From Sergeia podlipaevii (Eukaryota; Euglenozoa; Kinetoplastea; Trypanosomatida; Trypanosomatidae), in assembly GCA_030849805.1 (NCBI GenBank), contig JASANZ010002248.1, positions 43,375-107,374 of the forward strand: 64,000 nt of DNA. Reading direction: 5' to 3'. The translations under genes and the position numbers were made by a program. Shown piece after piece: positions 40,801 to 48,664 of this stretch. The stretch's first letter is position 1. Every line of letters starts with the position of its first letter. Below the pieces are notes generated by a model that saw only the letters and a list, made by a program, of their open reading frames with translations, was not told where the DNA came from and did not search any database.

Positions 40801-41226
40801 AGGATGAGTGCTGCTTGTATTGAACCCTCGCTTGAACTTTTTGCGAGAAGTAGACGTTCCAGAGCTACCGCCACCACAATCAGCCGGGGAAACAGATCTC
40901 AGCGGCTTGCCGCGCCTTATTGTTTTGGCGGGGCATGCGCTAGCCTTGGTGCAGAAGAACGTACGTAGTGTTTTAGGGAGGTGGTCCCGCAGTGTCGCTC
41001 CGCTAAGCTCGGTACTCGCTCCACCTGCAGCCCACGATGGCTGCTGTCGTGTATTGGGGCTCGCCGCCTTCTTTACAGATGCACCTCGCCCACTCACAGC
41101 TGGTTTCGAAGGCTTGCTACTGACGCTGGTACGAGAGGCAGTTGAACTTGCGCGGCTGCGAGAAGAGTTGAGGCATTGGTGCCCAGAACGCCGCCCAGTG
41201 CTTGCTGTGCGTTTCTTCATCGACAT
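34843..41226 (-). CDS. Cytosolic carboxypeptidase (M14 family, CCP1/AGTPBP1-like), 2127 aa
   Basis: Removes C-terminal or side-chain glutamates from tubulin and other acidic proteins; expected in the cytosol and flagellum. The CCP N-domain begins near 1199 ([16 protein letters not shown], then YDLILSWDT and [20 protein letters not shown]). The catalytic domain follows: [15 protein letters not shown] (zinc His and Glu, about 1509), [21 protein letters not shown] (about 1592-1612), [15 protein letters not shown] (third zinc ligand His, about 1648), and [10 protein letters not shown] (candidate catalytic Glu, about 1744). All key residues are present. The first 1200 residues are Ser/Gly-rich with Leu/Ala helical blocks that could be ARM-like, as in CCP1. 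The last 180 residues are very acidic (long Asp/Glu runs). The ATG at 41226 follows an acceptor by about 37 nt. CCP1 versus another CCP class is inferred from length and N-terminal helices. Confidence 0.9.
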   Translation of the reverse strand: [2127 protein letters not shown]

Positions 41227-43660
41227 TAAGATGTATAAAAAGAGAGAGGAAAAAAATATATTTCTTAAAAAAAAAACAGCAGTAACACGTAGTGCAAATA
41301 TGCCAAGATGCTAAAGCTTGTATTGGCGAGAGAGACATAGGATGTGTGTGCCAATAACTCTGTAAATTACTTCTCTATGACGGTGCACCCTTTGCTCTCT
41401 TTTTTTTCACAAAGGGTTAAGTGGAGGACTAGCAGATGACCGCTAAACTAAATTCTACGGTGTATACGAAAAATACACGCTCACGTTTGAGGAAAAGAAA
41501 AAAAATGAATACAAGAAGATAAAGAGCATAAGGTAATTGAAAAGGGCAAGATTTCTTCAAAAATGAAAATGAAGAGCTTATGGATTGTATGCATGGCACC
41601 TACACAACTGAGTATAGAGGAGAAGAAGATGAAAGAAAATAATAATAATAATAATAACGCTCAACACACCAATCATGACAACGATGTTAAGAATCCATGT
41701 TATCTATCATCAAAGCATTTCCATATGGAGAGAGGTAGATTAAAAGAACTCAAATGATCATTTACCACTGTGTGATAACAAGATACATGTTAACTATGTA
41801 TTCGAAGAGGTAAATAAATAAAAAAAATAGTAACAACACCTTCAATATGATAACAACAACAACAACTGACAAAAATGAATAAAAAAGGAAGCATACTATA
41901 TTTTTTTTTGTTATTATTATTGCCAACACGCACACACATCCGCACTTGCCACCAATGGATTATCCAATAAACATTAAATATTGAGAACTGCATTCCATGT
42001 TCTCTCCTGTATATATATACTCCTGCGTTCATGTATACTCCATCAAGTACAGAGGGTGGGGAGGGAGGCATTTGGGGTTTACGTCCGCAATCGTGTAGAG
42101 AAAAAAAAATATAGTAGCACCATCATCATCAACATCAATACACACACACACAAAAAAAAAAAACATCGTAGCGGCAATCAGGCAAAGCAAAGAATGACTC
42201 CGCCAAGCATATTTATTCCGTTTCAAAACTACGTTATCTTCCTCTGCGTGGTTACCTCCAAAACAAAATTAACAATAATAACAACAAAAAAAAAATAGCA
42301 TGCGCACTACTAATTCCAACAGAAAAGAAAAAAAAAATACATTCACTTGCAGTATACATAAACAGCATAACATGCATACCAGATGTAGAAAAAAAAACAT
42401 TTAACCCACTTCTAAAAGAAAAATGTAATGTCAACTTTTAAAAGAATGCACGCGCGCACACGCACACACAAAGAAAACGCAGAACTGGTTTTCTGATTGC
42501 ACTCATTTTTATTGATACTGAGATCAAGTGAAACTGAAAGAAAAAAAAAAATAGACACATGTTCTTTGAATGATCCAATAAAAAAGAAAAGAAAAAGAAG
42601 AAAGATAAATGAGGGAGAAGGAATGAGAGAAAAGGGTGACTCTATCGTCACCTACATATACTCATATTGCGCATTTATCAGCAATAATAACAACAGAAAA
42701 GAAGCAAAATCAGATATTTTTCATTTCATGGCAGTAGCTCATCTTTCATCTCCATCTTATTCTCTTTCTCCAGCAGTCTCCCTACAAAAAAAAAAAAAAT
42801 CGGTATCACTTAGCGTTGAATAAACGTGTGATTAAGAAGAGAGGCGAGAATCGGCACAGAATAAAAAGATTCGGTGCTACCACCAGCAACTATAATACAT
42901 ATTCGGACAAAAAAAAAAAGACAGGGGGTGAAAAGAAAAATCATAACAATTCAAATGTTAAAGACAAAAAAAACTACTACGCCGAGCAAAATTGAGTATA
43001 CATCGTTTTATAGAAAAAAAAAGAAAAAATAGCCTCACTTGACACAATCACTCGCGCTCAACCTACAAAAAACAAACTCAACAGAGCGGCACCCTCCCAA
43101 AAAGAGCAATTAAAAAAAAAACTGGCATCACTTCAAGATGTATATGCTTCAGTAATAAATATAAGAAAAAAAAGGTTCCTTGTGTCAACTATAAGCAAGC
43201 CACAAAAAAAAATTGCACGTCCATATTCGCGTGTGCATGGGCGAGCATATTTTGTTTTCTATCTCGACTTGTGTAGATAAACAGGAATGATAAAGCAAGC
43301 TCTCATGTTTGAGAAAAATAAACATCGAACAAACTGCTAAATAAAAAAATTGATATACAATAAAAAAAATGTAGCGGAAGAGAAAACAGCTACCCAATTG
43401 AACGCAAGGAAAGTTAATAAATCAAATATATGTAGAAAAAAAACGGATGTTTTCGTCGGTCCGTCCCCCCCCTTCCTACATATACCTAATTATCTATATT
43501 CTCGAGTGTCTGTGTTTGCATGTATATCGAGCAGTGCAATACAAAAAAAAAATAGCAATGATAGCAGTAATAATAATAAAGAAATGTAATATACAGATAA
43601 AGATAAGTAAAAATCGTCATACATAGCATGTATATATATATGGGTAGAACAGTCGTCTTC
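41227..43660. other. Longest gene-free stretch, about 2.4 kb
   Basis: Presumed 3' UTR of the 1057-residue gene plus the carboxypeptidase leader. It is AT-rich with dozens of poly-A runs, (AAT)n near 41640, and mixed microsatellites. No frame with coding composition, and no tRNA or snoRNA that I could recognise. Confidence 0.55.
41264..41276 (-). other. Predicted spliced-leader acceptor for the carboxypeptidase gene
   Basis: Minus strand: T-run of about ten then AAG, AG at 41265-41264. A second T/C tract lies inside the resulting leader. Confidence 0.5.
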
Positions 43661-46600
43661 CTACTGATGTCCAGCCCGCGTCAGGTCTTCAAGCATCATC
43701 TGCGCAATCGCCACGTTATCCGCGTTCCGCGCAGCCCCCAGCGGATCCTCACTAGCCCTTTGACTAATCTCCTCAAGCATCTCCTTGGCACGCGCCGTGT
43801 TACCTCGCTGTAAATTCTGCGTTGCATCTGTAAGGCACTGGAACTCGCGGCCCACCATTTCTCGTCTTTGCACAACCTGCTGCCATTCCTCATTCATCGA
43901 CTTGAGACAGCAGACAAAGTCATACATGCACACAAACACACGACGTGACGCGGCCTCGTAGGCAGTCGTACTCCCAGCGGCGACAGAATGCGACCGAGTT
44001 AACTGGATTGATTCTTGAGTGATACCACATGGACGCGTAAGTATGTGATCTGCTGCGCTGTGCGTCGCTCGGCTGTCAAGGAGGATGCCTCTAAAGGGAG
44101 TACTCTCTGCTGTCGCGGCGATGTTTACTATCCCAGTCGTCATAGCACTGGTATTGGCACTCGCACTACTACTGCAGGCAGCAGCGCATTCTTCACCTAC
44201 AGAAAACGGAACACGCTTGTACATTTCCCGACCACGCCTTAGCAACGCGCGGCCCATAAAATGCTGGTCCTTGGACACAAAGTACAAAAAGTTATAGTTG
44301 TCAGTGCCAATGATGGAAACAGGGGAATGCGGGGCGTACACAATAGCGGCAACAACAGTCCTGAATGGCCGAAGGTGCACGGGCAGGCGTGCTTCAAAGG
44401 CTGCACGCACAAGCTTAGCCTTGTTTACCGCCAAGCCAACGGGGTCAAAACTGAATGGGAGCAAGCCCCACACAAGGCATACCGCCTCGCTTTCTTCCTC
44501 CTCCTCCACGCCGTCGCTGACTCCATGAACGGTGGTGAGAACATACGCGTTTTGATCTGAAGCGCCATCTTCTTTACGTTTTACCTCCTCTATTGACTCT
44601 ATGAGCATGGTAAACTGATCCGTCTCTATATGCTTCTTCTGGTGGTGAATATGTGGCGTAGGCGACACGTGCCTCACAAAGCGGCGCTGTCCGGTACTGC
44701 TAGCATTGCTTTGGCGCGTCTGCTGCTGCTGCTGTCCATTAGTGCCGCTGCTGTGATTGTTGTGACTGAGGTGAAGACCAGCGCCACTGTTGTACTTATC
44801 ACTGAGAGCAAGGTAGAGCATCGTGACCGTCCTTGGTGTGACCATGTCTTCGCCTGATGGATTTCGCCTTAGTGTACGCTTCAGAGGCCCTGTGAGGCGA
44901 GGTGGTATACGGAAGCTTGGCGTGTGCGTAGATACAGCAACCAGGAAGCGGTCGGAGTCGCTGCAGAGAGATCGGTTATTGCCGGAGGCGAACGTTGTAG
45001 TTGAGGATCTACACTCGATAGACGACAACGTGGACAGGGCCTGCTCGTTACGGTCACCCGTCATAAGATCATGTAGATCATCTCCGCCGTCAACATTCAC
45101 GTCTGTTTCGTGAAACACCGATGAGCTGGGCAGACACCCATCTGCTACACCACTGCCGCTGCCACGGTGGCCACCACGCTCAGTCACCTCAGTTGACAAG
45201 CGCTGCTGATAATGAGCGAGGCCCCCACATAGCGCCTGAGAGGCAGCCCAGTCCAGATGGTCAGCGTTCATCCTGAAAGTGCGGGCAGCACACGTGTTAG
45301 CTTCAGTACTAGCATCTGGTCCTCTCACCAGGGGCTGGCACTCATGCACGCTTCGATGCTGACGTGATGAATGCTCCGGGTACTCAGCACCGCCCATCAT
45401 CGCGCAAATCACCGCCATCACCACTGCAACGGTAGCAAAAGGGGAAAGAAAACTGACCGCGAGGACGCGGAGCTCAGTTCGTCCGCTGTTTGTGATGTAG
45501 GCGTTGTCTCTTGCCAGCTCTACGGCTATCACAGCCACGTAACACCCAGCACACAGAACACACACCACCATGATGGTTGCCCAGTGAAGCAAAATTGACA
45601 ATACTGAGGCGGAACAACACAGCCGGAGTGGAGTTGCAGTAGTGTTGGGCGGCACCGTTGCCGCAGACTCACCGCCACCGACAGTATCAAAAGGAGAGGA
45701 AATGTTCCCATGGTGTGCTAGCTGCCACATCTGTTCAGCACTGACGGACGCAGCGACAGAAGAAGACCTCTTGGCCACGCGGAGTGACATCCAGATAGCT
45801 GGACCTGAAAGCACAGGAAGCGCAGAAAGGAAGCAATGAGTGTCATAGACACAGCAGACAGCCTCCGCGCACAAGGCAAATACGGTAAGAACGCACGATA
45901 TAATAAACGCAGTGCGAAGACCTTCATTGGTGCCCACCACTTCCATGGTGGTGGTGGTGGTGGCCGTTGTCATTGCGGGTGGTACCATTCGTCTCCAATC
46001 ATCTCCGCGTGACGCCCCATAGCTGGACTCCGCATCACCAGCCACAGCAGGATTTATCTGGTAAATGCGATCGCTTGCAAGTGACGTTGCATCGGCCTTT
46101 GTGCCTGCGGTTACGGAATTACGACGTCGCCGACGGCGCTGCTGCTCGTGACGTGCGCTCCGTGTAGCACAGCATACGACGTCACTGGATGCGGGTGCAC
46201 CACTTCCATGCCCCGTCGGCGTCGCCGCAGCGACGGCAGGGAAGGAGTTAAAACAGGCATCCGTGGGTGTACCTGGGAAGATGTTAGTTGTCACAGTGAG
46301 CTTCAGTGGGTTTCGTGACCGGGGCAGAGCAATGCTATAAAGACTCTCACTGGATTCATCAATGCTTGAGAGTTGCGACTCGTTCAACATGGACTGTTGG
46401 AGCTCATGCAGCTCGCGCTCATCCTGATCATCGCGCTCCTCTTGCTCAAGACGATTCAGATGTTCTTGATGAAGAACCTTCAAGGGCAAGGATGCGGCTG
46501 CCTCAACGCCAAGCGGGGCTTCATCTGGGGCGTAAAAAGCACTGTTACCGTAGATAGGCTTTCTCGGAGAAGAGTACGCTAGCGGCTCAATAAGAGGAGA

Positions 46601-46834
46601 AGTAACCGCGTCTGGGTTAAATGTAGTGTGCGTGACGACGGTAGCGCGAGCAGTACAAGGTAGGCGAATCAAGAGTATCGCCCAGACAAAGCCAAGCGTT
46701 GTCGTGGCAACGGAAAAGCCACATGCTAGCCAGTATTTACTAATGCCTGCCACTATACAAAACGCAATGTGGTATGATAAAAAGCAAAATACTGTTAAAC
46801 AGTAGATACAGAAGAGTGGGTATGAGAGCAGCAT
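43661..46834 (-). CDS. Multi-span membrane protein with degenerate nucleotide-cyclase-like domain, 1057 aa
   Basis: Hydrophobic segments at about 5-30, 36-58, 308-330, 334-352, 405-440 (one or two) and 455-480. The long loops between are Ser/Thr-rich with Arg runs. The C-terminal half is soluble. From about 668 to 890 its order of elements follows class III cyclase domains: a first strand VTMLYLALSD, later AVCLVWGLLPFSFDP (like 'GDAVMAVFG'), a helix NKAKLVRAAFEARLP, then FRTVVAAIVYAPHSPVSIIGTDNYNFLYFV and an Ala/Leu/Arg helix, like 'RIGIHTGPVVVGNIGS..YTVIGDAVNLAARL'. The catalytic metal Asp expected in the first strand is not apparent, and an insert with poly-Gln and His splits the domain, so enzymatic activity is doubtful. 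A C-terminal helix (about 995-1057) contains repeated 'MLE-' segments. The cyclase relation is inference; the gene is secure. Confidence 0.6.
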   Translation of the reverse strand: MLLSYPLFCIYCLTVFCFLSYHIAFCIVAGISKYWLACGFSVATTTLGFVWAILLIRLPCTARATVVTHTTFNPDAVTSPLIEPLAYSSPRKPIYGNSAFYAPDEAPLGVEAAASLPLKVLHQEHLNRLEQEERDDQDERELHELQQSMLNESQLSSIDESSESLYSIALPRSRNPLKLTVTTNIFPGTPTDACFNSFPAVAAATPTGHGSGAPASSDVVCCATRSARHEQQRRRRRRNSVTAGTKADATSLASDRIYQINPAVAGDAESSYGASRGDDWRRMVPPAMTTATTTTTMEVVGTNEGLRTAFIISCVLTVFALCAEAVCCVYDTHCFLSALPVLSGPAIWMSLRVAKRSSSVAASVSAEQMWQLAHHGNISSPFDTVGGGESAATVPPNTTATPLRLCCSASVLSILLHWATIMVVCVLCAGCYVAVIAVELARDNAYITNSGRTELRVLAVSFLSPFATVAVVMAVICAMMGGAEYPEHSSRQHRSVHECQPLVRGPDASTEANTCAARTFRMNADHLDWAASQALCGGLAHYQQRLSTEVTERGGHRGSGSGVADGCLPSSSVFHETDVNVDGGDDLHDLMTGDRNEQALSTLSSIECRSSTTTFASGNNRSLCSDSDRFLVAVSTHTPSFRIPPRLTGPLKRTLRRNPSGEDMVTPRTVTMLYLALSDKYNSGAGLHLSHNNHSSGTNGQQQQQTRQSNASSTGQRRFVRHVSPTPHIHHQKKHIETDQFTMLIESIEEVKRKEDGASDQNAYVLTTVHGVSDGVEEEEESEAVCLVWGLLPFSFDPVGLAVNKAKLVRAAFEARLPVHLRPFRTVVAAIVYAPHSPVSIIGTDNYNFLYFVSKDQHFMGRALLRRGREMYKRVPFSVGEECAAACSSSASANTSAMTTGIVNIAATAESTPFRGILLDSRATHSAADHILTRPCGITQESIQLTRSHSVAAGSTTAYEAASRRVFVCMYDFVCCLKSMNEEWQQVVQRREMVGREFQCLTDATQNLQRGNTARAKEMLEEISQRASEDPLGAARNADNVAIAQMMLEDLTRAGHQ

Positions 46835-47435
46835 GAATTATCTTTGGAAGCGTTACTGGTGCGGCTGCTACTATTATTTCTTTGCTAGATTCTTTTTATG
46901 TTACCTTAGAAGCGGCACACCTTGTCTCTCTCCCCCCTTCCCTTCCCTTCCCTTCCCTTTTTCTTTCTCCTTCGAACCTCTTTAAAAAAAAAAAGGTATA
47001 GGGGGGGGGGATATTATTCTCTCTACTTATTTTCCTTTGTAGCAAGATAACAGATAATAGGACTAATGTATAGTAAGGGTTATAAAAAAAGAATAGTAAA
47101 GAAGAAAAAGACAAAGGTAAAAATGCATCTAATTGACGAGTCAACAAATACAACGAGACGCGCGTAGACACACACACACGCGCGCGCGGTTGCTAATTGA
47201 AGTTTGCTTTAACTTGTTCGAGATGGAAACAGTTCTGTGCCGATAAAGTAAAGTCAGAAAATTTCTTTCCCCATTGCTTTGATTGAAGCTGTCGATACAG
47301 CTCTCAAACATATCAATAAAACCAAACCAAACTCACTCTGCACTCCAAAGCTGTAAACAACAATAAGATGTAAAAGGAGAAAAAACAAGAATAGGAAAGA
47401 GGAAGACCATGCTGATTGCGCCAATCCTTCAGCGG
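46835..47435. other. Intergenic spacer
   Basis: 3' UTR of the 203-residue gene and leader of the 1057-residue gene. It contains (CCCTT)n near 46937-46960, a G-run near 47001, and a CA/CG microsatellite near 47167-47188. No gene seen. Confidence 0.6.
46980..46994 (-). other. Predicted spliced-leader acceptor for the 1057-residue gene
   Basis: Minus strand: T-run of eleven then AAAG, AG at 46981-46980; leader about 145 nt. Confidence 0.45.
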
Positions 47436-48047
47436 CTACTTATCTTCCTTGTTCACGAACTCCACCTCAATCTCCTCTTGAACGATTTTCTCCCCCTTCA
47501 ACTGCTCTGCATTGGGATCAATGAAGTCCACTTCCATGGCTCCTTCAGTACCGTAGTCCTCCACAGTGTCCTTGGGCAGCTGCATGTCGTCGGGCTCTAT
47601 CTGCTGCTCCATAAAGTCCTTGTTTACCTTGCCAGTCTTGAGATCATAAGACAGCTTTGCCGCCCTCGCCACCTTCTTTCCCTTTTCGTTTTCACCCATA
47701 CCAAACGCCATCATACCCACCTGACCACCAGGCATCCCATCTCCTCGCTGTAGTGCCGACTGCATCATCGCAGCCATGCTCTCTCGCATCTCTGGGGTTA
47801 AGCTTCTCTGCAGGCTCTGCTGCATTGCTGATATAGCACTAGCATCCATGAACTGTCCTGAGTTGAAGTTGCCGTCAAAAATGCCTTGACTACTGCTCTG
47901 ATGCTGCTGTTGCTGTGACTGAGCGAGAATATCCGCAAAGTTCTGGTACTGATTCGAGCCTCCATCGCCGCTGGATGTCTTGCGTGCAAGAAGAGTAGGT
48001 GCCACCATGCCAGAGCGCGCCAAGCACAAGATAGTAGTGCGTAGCAT
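47436..48047 (-). CDS. Small probable mitochondrial protein, 203 aa
   Basis: No family recognised. The N-terminus (MLRTTILCLARSGMVAPTLLARK) is basic, hydrophobic and free of acidic residues, like a mitochondrial presequence. A Gln/Ser-rich stretch follows (44-70), then a Met/Gln-rich helix (75-110) and an acidic C-terminal half (150-203) with EVDFIDPNAEQLKGE. No membrane segment beyond the presequence. Start supported by a plausible acceptor (CTTATCTTTCCACCCTTAG, AG at 48124-48123) about 76 nt upstream. Confidence 0.7.
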   Translation of the reverse strand: MLRTTILCLARSGMVAPTLLARKTSSGDGGSNQYQNFADILAQSQQQQHQSSSQGIFDGNFNSGQFMDASAISAMQQSLQRSLTPEMRESMAAMMQSALQRGDGMPGGQVGMMAFGMGENEKGKKVARAAKLSYDLKTGKVNKDFMEQQIEPDDMQLPKDTVEDYGTEGAMEVDFIDPNAEQLKGEKIVQEEIEVEFVNKEDK

Positions 48048-48664
48048 TCTCCCTGTACTTTTTTCTTTTATATGATGTTTTAATAAATATGTATATTTTT
48101 CAAAGCCTCCTCTGCTTCCCCTCTAAGGGTGGAAAGATAAGACGATGGCTCAGAGTGTATGGTGCTGTTAGCGCAATAGTTGTTCTCCTTTTAGATTCTG
48201 CAGCTCCGCAGATGCAGCAACGCGATTATTTTTTGATGTTTTTTTTTTTGAAAAGGATAAAAAACAATAAAAAGACGGAAAGCAAAACTAAATAGAAATT
48301 GCACATGCGATAGTTGAACGAAGAATGAAAGCGTTTACGCTCATGAACATTATTTTTTTCTAAGCAATTCGCTAAAAGAAGAAGCAACCAATCTGATCGT
48401 AAAAGTATAATGCGTCTGAGGGGTTTTAAATTAACATCTAATGCAAGGATACGTGAGTAGGAAGTAAGCAAAAAAAAAAAAAGAAACGTACAGTATGCCC
48501 GAGAGAGGAAAGTAAAAAAAAAAAAAAGAAGTATTGACATGTACATCTACACAACACTGAACAAATAATTAAAAAAAGTGATCTCTGTGTCCTGGTGTAT
48601 ATATAAAGAAAAAAATAATAAAAATCAGCTATAATAGTGGTTAATTTCTCCTCATTCTTAAAAT
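48048..48664. other. Intergenic spacer
   Basis: 3' UTR of the DHHC gene and leader of the 203-residue gene. Poly-A runs near 48469 and 48514. No gene seen. Confidence 0.6.

Noticed and set aside
46960..46985. tRNA T-loop-like GGTTCGA on the minus strand
   Set aside because: No matching T-stem, anticodon arm or acceptor stem around it.
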